NCBI GenBank assembly: GCA_026770585.1
Contig: MU646306.1
Coordinates: 1,767,661-1,800,368, forward strand
From: Baffinella frigidus
Lineage: Eukaryota > Cryptophyceae > Cryptomonadales > Baffinellaceae
Length of the DNA: 32,708 bases
Direction: 5' to 3'
The position numbers and the translations under genes were made by a program. Position 1 is the stretch's first letter. Each line of letters begins with the position of its first letter. The notes under the pieces were generated by a model that saw nothing but the letters and a program-made list of their open reading frames with translations, did no database searches and was not told where the DNA came from. This document shows positions 1 through 9,481 of the stretch, piece by piece.

Positions 1-152
1 TCCCCGATCATGAGCTGAATCCTGTCCCCGATCATGAGCTGAGCCCTTTCCCCGATCATGAGCTGAATCCTGTCCCCGATCATGCGCTGAATCCTGTCCC
101 CGATCATGCGCTGAATCCTGTCCCCGATCATGCGCTGAACTCTTTCCCCGAT
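1..152. repeat. 24-bp tandem repeat array
   Basis: About six imperfect copies of a 24-bp unit built on TCCCCGATCATGMGCTGAAT. Copies differ at a few positions (GAG/GCG, TCCTG/CCCTTT). The unit matches the intron end just before the discoidin exon (about 263-290, CTGAACCCTTTCCCCGATCA), so the array looks like an expansion of that intron's 3' end. It runs off the left edge of the window. It has no unique spacers, so it is not a CRISPR. Confidence 0.9.
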
Positions 153-335
153 CAACAGTGGCTAGCGATGGACACTGGCTCGCCCTGGATTTGTTGGAGC
201 GTGCTGGGGTGGTGGGCGGGGTGAGTGTCAGGTGGTTGGAGTCTCACGAGCTTGCCCTCACTAAGCTGAACCCTTTCCCCGATCAACCACAGTGGCTGGC
301 GATGGACACTGGCTCGCTCCAACAAATCGAGGGCG
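148..335. repeat. Direct and inverted duplication of a discoidin exon start
   Basis: Positions 148-186 repeat the intron end and exon start seen at 276-317 (CCCCGATCAAC, a short gap, then the GTGGCT-GCGATGGACACTGG block). Immediately after, about 181-207 is an inverted, slightly diverged copy of 309-335; the core GATTTGTTGGAGCG at 188-201 is the exact reverse complement of CGCTCCAACAAATC. The coding exon start therefore has a nearby partial copy in mixed orientation, which is probably non-functional. Confidence 0.7.
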
Positions 336-1697
336 TCGCGACGCAAGGTCGCGGCGGCGACACTGAAGCTCAGTGGGTCTCGTCATACACGGTTTCCGTA
401 TCCAACGACGGCGTCGCCTGGGCGGCCGTGGACGGCGGCTTCACCTTCACAGGGAACACTGTGAATGGCGATGCTGTGGTGCGGAACAACTTCGCAGCTG
501 TGGTGACTGCGCGGCACGTTCGGATCGAGCCGGTCACGTGGAGCAACTTCATCAGTATGCGGGCTGGCGTGTACGTCGCACGAGGTGCCCCCCCCCCCTG
601 TACAGGGGTACCTCGCTCATAAGAAATCGCCCCCCCCCCCTAGGACCACCATAAGGCTCTAGGCATAAGCCTACTGTACGGCCCTATGGGCGGCCGGTTT
701 CTTATGCGCGAGGTACCCCTGTAGCCCCGACCCCTGCCCCCCCAGGTTTGTCGCAGACATGCCCGTATCGGCAATCGAGCCTGCGGTGGCGACCCCGTAT
801 GGTGAATGGCCCTGATGCGCCCTGGCGCTATCAGTCCCCGGGCGCATCTGATATCTGGATGCGCCCGGGGACTGATATGACCGGATGCGCCCGGGGACTG
901 ATATCCGACGGGCCTCGTCTGGCAGGGGGGCCGGATGACTGCGGCGACCACGCGATATGCAATGCTACATCTTCCTCTTTGACATGCCAATGCAACGATG
1001 GCTACGCTGGGCCCGTTCGTGGCTGCGCAAATGTCGACGAGTGCGCACGTAACCCCCCATGGCCCAACCCCGTGCAGCCCTGCTGGAACCTCCCCCACAG
1101 TGACATGCCTTCGTTGGCGCGCATTGACAGAAGTTCACACATCCTGAGATCGCGGTGCGTTACAGGCGATCCTTCAAACTGCACGGTTAGCGTTGCCACT
1201 CACTTGGTGCTTGCTCAAGTGATCACCCGACTGCCCGCCACTGGGTGGTTGCTTATGCTCATCCCCTCCTGCGATCGCTCCGCACTGTTACCTTTGCCAC
1301 TTGGTGCTTCATCTCCTTTATCCCTTAAGTGGCGAGTAGGCTGATACGCCCTACGGTAGGGCCCTAGGACCTGCCTAGGACCTCTAGGCCCTCAAATTTG
1401 TGGGCATGGCCACTTATGGGATAACTGTCGACACAGGTCCTAGATAGGCCTTTCCGTCTTGAGCTGAGTAATACAATATTCCATGAGCCTTGAAGAAACC
1501 ATTCATGATTACTGATGCTCATCCCCTCCTGGTGGGCGGCAGTCGCAACGCACAACTGCGACCCGTTCGCGAACTGCACCGACACGGCGGGCTCCTTCAC
1601 GTGCGCGTGCCGACCGGGGTACACCGACACTGGCTCTGGCCTCGCGGTGGATGACGGGTTCGGGGGGGCGGGCGACTGCTCCAACACCACGATTTGA
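293..1697 (+). CDS. Discoidin (F5/8 type C) + EGF-like domain protein, 3' part
   Basis: Partial gene; the 5' exons lie outside or were not resolved. Proposed exons are 293-584, 746-1048 and 1543-1697 (TGA), with phases that agree. Exon 1 encodes most of an F5/8 type C domain: WLAMDTGSLQQIEGVATQGR, then SYTVSVSNDGVAW, FTGN, and the end pattern ARHVRIEPVTWSNFISMRAG. Exon 2 has an EGF-like repeat (CGDHAICNATSSSLTCQCNDG) and begins a calcium-binding EGF (NVDECA). Exon 3 completes it as THNCDPFANCTDTAGSFTC; joining at C|GTAACC...GGCAG|TC gives DECALATHNC, the usual cbEGF spacing. Proteins of this architecture are extracellular or cell-surface adhesion or lectin-like proteins. Exon 2 also encodes a repetitive stretch (see 829-903). 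Intron 1 is mostly a MITE. The domain calls are firm; the start and full extent are not. Confidence 0.75.
601..723. mobile_element. MITE family 1, copy inside discoidin intron 1
   Basis: This 123-bp element has terminal inverted repeats: TACAGGGGTACCTCGCTCAT at the left and the reverse complement ending CGAGGTACCCCTGTA at the right. The ends TA-CAGGGG...CCCCTG-TA fit a TA target duplication as made by Tc1/mariner-type transposases (inference). It has no coding capacity. It lies wholly inside the 161-bp intron 585-745. Confidence 0.9.
829..903. repeat. 20-bp repeat, inverted plus direct copies, inside an exon
   Basis: Three copies of GATGCGCCCGGGGACTGATA: inverted at 829-848, direct at 58 bp spacing from there (858-877) and direct again at 884-903. 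All lie inside the proposed coding exon 746-1048. They are translated as a low-complexity linker (SPGASDIWMRPGTDMTGCAR) ahead of the EGF domain. The first two copies could form a hairpin. Confidence 0.85.
1319..1423. mobile_element. MITE family 2, copy inside discoidin intron 2
   Basis: About 105 bp with ends TATCCCTTAAGTGGCGAG and GGCCACTTATGGGATA, and an internal palindromic core (CTACGGTAGGGCCCTAGGAC). It lies in intron 1049-1542. The same family recurs at 12566, 17756, 20124 and 20217. The core resembles family 1, so the two families may be related. Confidence 0.85.
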
Positions 1698-2665
1698 TGC
1701 GATCAGTAACCGTGCTGGGCCCCTCACCGGGTGCAGTTAAATGACGCCGCCGCGTCTGTAAATAACATGTATGTAACACACCTTTCCTCCCCCTCTCAGC
1801 ACCGCTCCCACCGTGCGCCTACAGCTGTACAAATCCTTTCCGCCCCGTCCGACACCACGTCCTCCGACCGCACCATCTCGTCCGAGACCGCACCGCTTCG
1901 CACGGATTCCGAAAGTGGTCCACTTAGCGCGCTAAGTGGTCCACTCTCAGGGGCGCTAGAGCAGGGCGCGGAGCTCTTCTTCGAACCCCGCACCCCTCCC
2001 GCGTCGCACCCTTCTCGCATGTCGTCGCGCGTTGGACGCTGCCAGCCGGCTCTGCCGCACCGGTGGGTCAAAGTCAATAGTTGACATTTGCCACGCCCCC
2101 CACGCGCCCGCCTCAGGACCACCGAGTCTCACGCTTGTGTGGATGGGGGGTTCAGTAGTCCAGGTTGGCGGCTGCACTCAGTAGAGGAGATTTCGCTGCC
2201 ACCACCAAGCACCAAAAAACAAAACTCGCGGGCAGAGTTTTTCCAACACCGGTTAAGTGAACAGAGCGTTTCGTCGAAAGATGGTACACAGCCTCCCTGG
2301 TTCAAGGCACCATCCTGGTAAACACGTGCCCGGTTTAGTCGAGAGCGACTTGGTCAGGGCGTGCGGCGCCCTCCCACCGCGAACGCTCTTCAACAAGAAA
2401 CTTTGCGAGGCCCGCAGGCGCCAGGGAGCGAACCGCGCGCATTTCCAATGGCTCCAACAACTCCAATCGCCTTAATAGTTCCAATAGTTTCAATAGCGCC
2501 AATAGCTCCAATAGCCCAAATAGCGCCAATGGCTCCAATAGCCCGAATGGCTCCAACAGCTCCAACAGCTCCAACCGGACGGCGCTAGCGGCGTGCGCCG
2601 GGCAGTGTTAGAAAGCCTTGAGGACGAGCCAGAACAAAACTCAGGCAGAGCCAGAAAGAGGACAA
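1698..2665. other. Region without a supported gene; palindrome and NS-rich repeat
   Basis: No convincing exon was found between the discoidin stop and the first foldback element. Positions 1919-1938 are a perfect 20-bp palindrome (CCACTTAGCGCGCTAAGTGG). Positions 2445-2576 are a degenerate 6/9-mer repeat of CTCCAATAG/CTCCAACAG that keeps all three + frames open, one of them Asn/Ser-rich. On the - strand it reads as Leu/Glu-rich (from about 2574 down to 2335) and might contribute a C-terminal exon to the ankyrin gene, but no splice junction was convincing. Confidence 0.5.
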
Positions 2666-2846
2666 CCACACGAGACTATCCATGCGAACAGAATAAAAGG
2701 ACATTTTAAAATTTGTGGGGAAATGATCACGTTTCCGTACGGACATCCGTACGGAAACGTGATCAAATGCTGACTTTTGGCGTGTGTCCTGGGCAACAAT
2801 CCAATAATTAACTTACGAATCTGTTCGCATGGATAGCCTCGTGTGG
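2666..2846. mobile_element. Foldback MITE with 26-bp ends and internal perfect palindrome
   Basis: The left end 2666-2691 (CCACACGAGACTATCCATGC...) and the right end 2821-2846 are inverted repeats with one mismatch. In the centre, 2724-2742 and 2747-2765 are perfect 19-bp inverted arms (TGATCACGTTTCCGTACGG) separated by 4 bp. The element ends 5 bp inside the intron that follows the last resolved ankyrin-gene exon (2852-3039, - strand). Confidence 0.85.
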
Positions 2847-2851
2847 AATAC

Positions 2852-4917
2852 CTGTGAGTCCTCGACGCGCGAAACCAACTCATCATTCATCGCCGCCTCA
2901 TCCTCCTCGCGCTTTACAATCCACGCTTTCACGTTCCGCCTCACCACCACCCCCTCCCCCTCGGGCTGCACGTCCTTCATCACGTCGCACCCCCCCTCCT
3001 CCCCGCCAAGCTCCGCAGGGAGGTCGTCGAAGCCACCACCTGGGTGGAAGCGAAAAGAGTTTTGAACGATGAATGGTTTGAAAATTTTGTGTTATTAAAG
3101 AGGTCCTGTTTTCCGCTCGCAGATGGGTACGCACCACGCCAGATTGCAGGTGGGGGTTGGTTTTTGTAAACCCTATCAGAATAGGGTTTACAACTTTTCA
3201 AAACCACTGCCTTGAGGGGAAATTGACTTTTGGCAACCCCTTCCAAGAGTCTGGCGTGGTACCATCTTTGGGTTTGGCGGCGCCGCCTTGGTCGCCTTCG
3301 GGGAAGAGATCCACCTCCTGCTTCAGCGCCTGCTCCCACTTGGTCGGGTCCTGCCTCGCCGAAGGAGATTCAGGACGGAATCTTGTTCAAATCCGAGGAG
3401 ATTCTCCTTTTGCGAGGAGATTCAGGACGGGGGGGTGTTGGCAGGGTGAGTGGGATCTCTGAAACGCCGCTCCAGCTTCAGGCCCCGCCCTCTGTCGCAT
3501 GCCAGCAAGCAGTCGCGTGATAACCCGCCTGCCTGATACTCCAAAGCAGCGCAGGGCAGAGGGTGTTGGGAGGAAACCCCACCTTATAGAGCGTCGCCGG
3601 ATCCGCGTTCTTGACCGCATCGCTCCGCGCAGCTTTCTCCCCCTCCACCTCCCACACCGCCCCACCCCCCGCTTGCACCCCGCACACTTCATCCTCATAC
3701 CTCCGGTGCGCCAGCTCCGAGATTTTGTGCGGGTGCCGCTGGCCGCAGTAGAACGCGTGCCCGCCCTTCCTGTCGGACCCGGAAACGAGTCACGTGCCAC
3801 ACATCAGGCGTCAGCTGCCGCAAACTCCGTAAGGCGCCGGCAAACACAGCACCCGAAATACGAAAGACAAACCCCGAAACCACTCGAGAATGCTGGAGTA
3901 CCCAATTTTAAACCTGGTTCCTGTACAAGTGGGCAAACATGTAGTAACTTTCGTGATAAATTCCGGGTTTGGTCACGTTCCCCACGGAAATTCCGTGGAT
4001 CACGTGACCAATCTTGCCCGTGCCTGGTGCAAACCCTTACAACCCCACTTGTAAAAAGGGTGCAGCAGCATTCTCGAGAGGAATCCGGACCTGTCGAAGA
4101 CGCACTTCTCGCCCATGCACTCCTCGAGGAAGTAGTACACCTGAGAGTGCGAGGCTTTCATCAGAGTGAGGACGGAGCCTAGTGTCTACATAAATGACCA
4201 GAGCCATCCTTTCATCAGCGTGAGGACCAAGCCTAACCACTCAGAAGGCTGCGATGAACCTAACTCCCCGGATATCCAGGGGGGTGCGTGCCCTCTTCCG
4301 GTAACATCCGGAGAAAAGGACCCCAAATCTAGAATTTCGCGTTCTCTGTAGTCTTTTGAGTGGTGTCTACATAAATTTCTTTTCTCTCTACATGAGGCAG
4401 GCCCGTCCTAAGGTCCGTCCTCACGACCAGCGTTTTGCGCCACCTACGCTCCCACAGTAGGATCCCGTGGCGTTCCGTACGGGCTCCGGTCACAAGCATC
4501 TACATGCCTGGGGTCCGTGTATCGCGTGAGCTTGCACCGGCACGCGCGTCCCCACGGGCTGCGCGCAGTGTAATTTCCGTAGAAGTATTAATTGATTGCG
4601 TGTGGGCAACGAAAACTATTACACAATAATTTTCGAAAAGAATTGCACAATAATTTTGGATCATACCAGTAATCGTAGAGCATGTGTGTAGTAAAGTTCG
4701 TTGAGCCAAACGCAATTAATCAATACGTTTACGGAGATGAAGTGAGTAAGCTCACGACCACTAGCCCTCCAATATGACGGTGTTTGAGCGTTGAAGGTTG
4801 TGGCGCATGTGTACAACAGGGTAGTCAGAAATCAACTGCCCCTCTGGTACAAAACATTTTCCGGAGCTGAGCAAACTAGTTCACTTTGAAGGGCTGGTGG
4901 AAGGAAGCAGTCGATGT

Positions 4918-4959
<42 letters not shown>

Positions 4960-7772
4960 GAGAGAGAGAGATAGATAGAGAGAGAGAGAGAGCGGGAGAG
5001 AGAGAACGAGAGAGAGAGAGAAAGAGAGAGAGCGCGCGGGACCTTTTTATGGCGGTACTTCTCAGCGACGTCGATGGGCTTGTGCCCAAGGGCGTTTCGC
5101 TTCTCAAGGTCTGCCCCGAGACGCACCATCATCTTCGCCGCGTCCAGCCTCCCCTGTTGTCAGCAGGGTCCACGGTTCAGGTTCAGGGTTCTGCCCAGCC
5201 CCACCCACCCGCTCCGTCAGCTCCCTCCAACCCTGCAGAGCCAAGAGTGTTGATCCGTTGGCTGGCCCCCGGTTTGTAACGGACGGGAGTCGATTTCCGA
5301 ACACGCTCTAGATGTCCAAATACGCCCTGGAACAAGCCCGGCAGGCCTCCTAAACCCTAAACCCTAAACCCTAAACCCTAAACCCTACACCATGAACCCT
5401 AAACCCTAAACCCTAAACCCCAAACCCCAAACCCCAAACCCCAAACCCCAAACCCCAAACCCCAAACCCCAAACCCCAAACCCCAAACCCAAAACCCTAA
5501 ACCCTAATCCATCGAAACACAGTGCGTTGGAGGGCGGCGGGTGTTGGGAACATCGCAGGGCAACTGCGCTTCGAGACGCCGCTGCATCTCGCCGCCCGCA
5601 TGGTTCCCGCGTCTCTGCGGGAAAACAACAGCTATCACGCCTCTGCCTGTGACAACTAGCTCGGCATATTTATCCGGGGAAACCCATTTTTCTTTAGTTT
5701 GATGGCAAGGAAAATTACTACAAAAAATGCTTTAATATTACTAATAAGAACGAATTGTGTAGTAATTTTCCTTGCCATCAAACTAAAGAAAAATAGGTTT
5801 CCCCGGATAAATATGGCGGCCACGGGGACGCTCTCCCGAGGCGGGCCTATCCCAGGCGCGCCCTCTCACTGCCCCGCACCTCAGCTTCCCTCAGGCGTGC
5901 TGAGAGAGCGAACACGCTCCTCTCCTCTTCGCGGGGGTCGGGCGCGAGGCTCCACGCAGGTTGAGGGGTTGGGGGTATGGAGGTTTGGGGTTTGGGGGTG
6001 AGGGGTTAGGTGTTAGGGGGTTAGGGGTAAGGTGTCAGGGTGTATGGATCGGGGATGAGCGCGCGCACCATGCGCGCGGCCAGATGCAGCGGCGTCAGGT
6101 CGAGGGGTTGGGGGTTGGGAGGTGAGTGGTTAGGGTGTATGGATCACCATGCGGGCGGCGAGATGCAGCGGCGTCTCGAAGCGGTGATCAACCGCATTCA
6201 CATTGCTCCCGCGCGCCGCCAGCGCCGCCACCACCTGCCCGCCGTGGGGGGTTCTTGAGGACCTTCGGTTCTTCGAGCTCCCAACATGAGGTTCTTCGAG
6301 CTCCCAACATGAGGTTCTTCGAGCTCCCAACATGAGGTTCTTCGAGCTCCCAACATGAGGTTCTTCCAGCTCCCAACATTAAGTTCTTCGAGCTCCCAAC
6401 ATTAGTGGACACTGGAACGCGTGGTGGGAGGAGTGGTGGGTCAGCATCTCCCCCCCCTCGAGATCAGGGCAGGGGGGGGTCAGCACCCCCCCCCATATCT
6501 TGATGTGGCGGCAACGTGAGGGGTCAGAGGACAGAACTTTTGGTGAGGCCAAAAACATCACGCTATCCTGAGGTTAATGTAGGGTCTCGGGTTAAGGGGC
6601 AACCTGCGCCCATTCCATCTGGAACGCATCGGGTCGGAGCGCGTGCCCGGCCACGCGCCGAAAAAAAAACCAAAGAAGATCACGCTATCCGGAGGTTAAA
6701 GTCCAGTAGGGTTTCGAGTTAAGGGGCAACCTGCGCGCGCCCGGCCACGGCGGCGGCGTGGAGGGCTGTGCGGCCGATGTCGTCGCGCGCATAGAGGTTG
6801 CCTGTGTCGGAGCTAGGGTGTTACCGAGAGAATGATGGCAACGGTGACGCCGTAAGGGAGCAGGGAGCAAGGCGCTGGTTGGGAGAGAGGCCGGGAGAGA
6901 AAATCAAGGAGCTGGGTGGGGCGCGTACCGTCTGTGATGTCGACCACTGCTTCAACCGCCCCGAGGTGGCCCTGTTGGACGGCAGGGGTTACGCGCGGGG
7001 ATTGATTTAGCCGCGCGGTGTACGAACGGGAATTTGAAAACACAAACACTGAACCGTGAACCATGAACCCTGAACCCTGAACTATGAACCATGAACCCTG
7101 AACCCTGAAACCTGAAACCTGAAACCTGAACCCTAAAACATACACCCTGAACCTTAAACCTGACACACTAGACACTAGACCCTAGACCCTTGACCCTTAA
7201 CGCCAAAACTAGAACCCTGAACACTAAACCCTAAACCCTAAACCCCAAACCCTGAACCCTAAACCCTAAACCCTAAAACGAACCCTGAAACCTGAAACCT
7301 GAAACCTGAACCCTAAAACATACACCCTGAACCTAAACCTTAAACACTAGACCCTAGACCCTAGACCCTTGACCCTTAACTCCAAAACTAGAACCCTGAA
7401 CACTAAACACTAAACCCTAAACCCCAAACCCTGAACCCTAAACCCTACACCCTAAAACGTGAACAATAAACAATAAACCCTTACGCTAAACCCTCAACCC
7501 TGGACCTTCAACAATAAACCCCAAACCCTAAAACCTCAACCCTAAACCCCAAACCCTAAAAACTAAACCCTTAACCCCTAAACCCTAAATCCTGAACCTT
7601 GAACCCTGAACCCAGAACCCTGAACCCTGGACCTCAAATCATGAACCCTAAACCCTGAACCCAAACCCTAGACACTAAACCATAGACCCTTGACCCTTAA
7701 CTCCAAAACCTAAACCCTACACCCTAAACCCTACACCCTAAACCCTAAACCTCAAATCTTAAACCTTAAACC

Positions 7773-7846
<74 letters not shown>

Positions 7847-9232
7847 ACCCTGTACCCTGTACCATGCACCCTGTATCCTGTACTGTGTACAAAGTACCCT
7901 GTCACCAATACCCTGAACCCTGAACCTGTACACTAAACTCTAACCCTAAACCCTAAATCCTAAATCCTAAATCCTAAACCCTGAACCCTGAACCCCAAAC
8001 CTGAAAACCTAAACCCTAATAAACCCTAAACCCTAACCTGTGGACCCTGAAACCTGAACCCTGTATCATGTACCATGTACCCTTTACCTTGTACCCTTAA
8101 CCTAAACCCTAAACCCTAAACCCTAAACCCTAAACCAAAAACCCCAAACCCCAATCCGCCGGCGGAGGGCGCGGACCCAGCGAGCAGCGATATGAAGCGC
8201 ATGCTGCCCATCCCGATCCCGCACTTCAAAGTCCGCCCCCAGCTCCGCGAGCGCCCGCAGCGCCCCGACGTGCCCGCCGCGCGCCGCCCAGAGCACCGCC
8301 GTGTGGTTGAAGGGCGCCGTGTAGTCGAGGAGGTCGGGGTCTGCGCCCGCGCGCACGCACGCGCGGAGCAGCGCCGCCTGCCCCTTGGCCGCGCTCTTCC
8401 ACATCCGCTTCTGCACGTCGGTCTGTGACACCAGCTCGCTGCTCTCGGGGCTGAGCGGGACCGGGACTGATCCAGTTTCTCGGTCGGGGATGTAGTAGTA
8501 CGGCCGGCAGTACCGCCCGTGGTCATGGAGGGCATCGTCCTGAACCAGCGCTCGCCCGAAGAAGCCATGGGCACCACCAGCGTTGTGCTCTTCCGCGTCG
8601 CCAGTCGAATCGCCGGAATCATCCAGCGAATCCAAGTCCCATTCTCCGCCGTCCTCGTTCGGGACACGGAGCTCCCTGAACATGGCAGCAACCTCGCGCA
8701 ATGCAGATACCAGTGGGCCGCCTTCCTGCCATTCCAGCCAAATCAGAGCAAATTCACAGCCCGCTCCACCTCCAACACTTGAGTCGCGTATCCCCTTTCT
8801 TGGGACTTGGCCGGGCAAACCTCGGCCATGTGTGGGTTCATGTGCATCAGCTGCTTGGCGATCTCCACAGCCGGATGCGGAATCCAGTAGGGCGGTGCGA
8901 TGGGCGACGGTTTCAACCGCTCCGTCTCTGCGGTCGTGGCCGGGAGGGCGCTGGCGTCCCTGAACCACGCGGCCACGATCGGCGAGAGAGGCGCCGAGTG
9001 CTCCGCAAGGAGCAGTCCGACGGGGTGGAGAAGACACAGGAGGGCCAGCCCACGCGATGACAGGCCCCACCTGCCTCTCTTCCCGCGGGCTAGCCCACGG
9101 CACCGGGCCATGCCGGCCTGGTTTCTCCCTCTCCTTGCGATCTAGACCCTTGTTGCGATCCGCCCCCCCCTCCGACGCCAGACGCCTAGAAATACAAATT
9201 TCCTGTGGCTTCTCAAGGGTTAACTTACCCAT
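2852..9232 (-). CDS. Ankyrin-repeat protein, multi-exon
   Basis: Rebuilt from nine exons in transcript order: 8177-9232 (open frame), 6929-6971, 6731-6801, 6148-6234, 5043-5153, 4091-4140, 3583-3769, 3263-3350 and 2852-3039; all phases agree. Six ankyrin repeats follow one another, e.g. HTAVLWAARGGHVGALRALA, GQHALHIAARW|GHLGAV, GRTALHAAAVAGRAQ|VVAAL, ETPLHLAARM|GRLDAAKMM and KPIDVAEKYRHKK|VYYFLEE. Downstream comes a Cys/His stretch (CVFD..., GGHAFYCGQRHPHK) and an acidic, Lys-rich tail that I do not recognise. Ahead of the repeats, RPYYYIPDRETGS faintly recalls a WW-domain core but lacks the second Trp. The start is uncertain. The ATG at 9232 runs straight into GTAAGT, and the first ~180 residues look non-coding; the ATG at 8683 (MFRELRVPNEDGG) is a better candidate. 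The C-terminal exon(s) below 2852 are unresolved. Ankyrin repeats mediate protein binding; the specific role is unknown. Confidence 0.75.
3167..3191. repeat. Short perfect hairpin in ankyrin-gene intron
   Basis: GTAAACCCTAT and ATAGGGTTTAC form 11-bp inverted arms separated by 3 bp, in the intron between 3040 and 3262. The arms contain a CCCTA/TAGGG telomere-like core. Confidence 0.6.
3924..4053. mobile_element. Short inverted-repeat element in ankyrin-gene intron
   Basis: The ends TACAAGTGGG (3924-3933) and CCCACTTGTA (4044-4053) are inverted. An internal GGTCACG...CGTGACC pair surrounds CCACGGAAATTCCGTGG. It lies in intron 3770-4090. This looks like a degenerate foldback element of about 130 bp; no other copy was seen in the window. 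Confidence 0.6.
4573..4738. mobile_element. AT-rich MITE with ~45-bp imperfect inverted ends
   Basis: The left end (from ATTTCCGTAGAAGTATTAAT) and the right end (reading back from ATCTCCGTAAACGTATTGAT) match in inverted orientation over about 45 bp with scattered mismatches. The interior holds a direct repeat of GCACAATAATTTT-like sequence. It sits in intron 4141-5042 and stands out as AT-rich against GC-rich surroundings. Confidence 0.75.
4917..5039. repeat. GA/CT microsatellite
   Basis: CGCGCGCGAGAGAG... forms an almost pure GA dinucleotide tract of about 115 bp with short interruptions (GAGATAGATAGAG, GAGCGGGAG). On the sense strand of the ankyrin gene it is a CT tract that begins right after the donor of exon 5043-5153. 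The Glu/Arg and Leu/Ser open frames across it are repeat artefacts. Confidence 0.95.
5350..5508. repeat. Telomere-like heptamer array
   Basis: (CCCTAAA)n passes into (CCCCAAA)n and back, with few other variants. It lies in ankyrin-gene intron 5154-6147. The C-rich strand is the + strand, so the transcript of this - strand gene would carry TTTAGGG/TTTGGGG. Confidence 0.95.
5567..5604 (+). pseudogene. Inverted copy of an ankyrin exon fragment
   Basis: 38 bp identical to the reverse complement of 6146-6183, the 3' end of ankyrin exon 6148-6234 including its splice donor (encodes FETPLHLAARM then GT). It points opposite to the gene and sits in the gene's own intron. It is a non-functional exon fragment, presumably from a local inverted duplication. 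Confidence 0.85.
5665..5815. mobile_element. Foldback element with 57-bp arms
   Basis: The left arm 5665-5721 and right arm 5759-5815 are inverted repeats with one mismatch around a 37-bp AT-rich loop. The outer ends are CATATTTATCCGGGGAAACC. No open frame belongs to it. It lies 60 bp from the inverted ankyrin exon fragment, in the same intron. Confidence 0.9.
6036..6183. repeat. Tandem duplication of ankyrin exon end
   Basis: Positions 6036-6102 repeat 6132-6177 with differences; both hold GGGTGTATGGATC followed by the reverse complement of TPLHLAAR-M coding sequence and its donor. The copy at 6061-6100 reads DLTPLHLAARM on the - strand but lacks the rest of the exon, so it is probably a relic. 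Confidence 0.75.
6267..6404. repeat. 23-bp tandem repeat
   Basis: Six copies of GAGGTTCTTCGAGCTCCCAA(CAT), four of them identical. It lies in the ankyrin-gene intron 6235-6730, directly upstream of exon 6148-6234 in transcript sense. The reverse complement of one unit recurs at 19879-19899 inside a composite MITE. Confidence 0.95.
7020..8160. repeat. Telomere-like heptamer array filling an ankyrin-gene intron
   Basis: More than 1.1 kb of degenerate heptamers (CCCTAAA, CCCTGAA, CCCTCAA, CCCTACA, CCCCAAA) make up most of intron 6972-8176. A pure (CCCTCAA) run lies near 7765-7850. A higher-order unit of about 180 bp is tandemly duplicated (about 7107-7272 and 7287-7450), with a partial third copy near 7672-7720. 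Confidence 0.95.
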
Positions 9233-9481
9233 GGGCTTCTTTGCCAGACCTGAAGGGGGTCAATTTCAAAAGTCGACTTCAACAGGTATTGGGTCAACTT
9301 TTCAAGAAATCCCTGGAAACCCAGGGATTCTACCCTTACGGCAACTTTTGATTGACCACCTTCACGTCTAAAGTGGCAATGCAAACCGACGCCTTATCCA
9401 CGTGCGATCTCACTTGGACCGTTTTGAACCCCCTTCCAAAGCACTTCACGAGCATCACCAGAGGAACGATCTGTAGCTGAC
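9233..9481. other. Divergent intergenic region, ankyrin gene / cyclin
   Basis: This 249-bp gap separates the divergent open frames. It holds a small hairpin (AATCCCTGG...CCAGGGATT, about 9310-9330) and the 21-bp element at 9383-9403 that is also found upstream of the ligase gene. No TATA box was recognised. Confidence 0.5.
9383..9403 (+). promoter_or_regulatory. Shared 21-bp upstream element (cyclin copy)
   Basis: AAACCGACGCCTTATCCACG plus T. It is identical in sequence and orientation to 28362-28382. It ends 78 bp before the cyclin ATG. A role as promoter or 5' UTR motif is inferred from position and exact conservation only. Confidence 0.45.

Noticed and set aside
1-152. Regular short repeats resembling a CRISPR array
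   Set aside because: The units abut directly without unique spacers, and the genes around are eukaryotic with introns.
2335-2574. Leu/Glu-rich open frame on the minus strand (possible LRR or coiled-coil protein)
   Set aside because: It is produced by a 6/9-mer tandem repeat that keeps all frames open; no supported splice connection.
2941-3039. Possible frameshift in the C-run of the last resolved ankyrin-gene exon
   Set aside because: Recounting the run gives seven C bases, and the frame stays open through EEGGCDVMKDVQPEG.
4832-5279. Arg/Glu and Leu/Ser repeat frames on both strands
   Set aside because: They are translations of the GA/CT microsatellite; only the ankyrin exon 5043-5153 next to it is real.
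5350-5508. True chromosome end or telomere-fusion point
   Set aside because: The array lies inside an ankyrin-gene intron with coding exons on both sides, and similar arrays fill many other introns.
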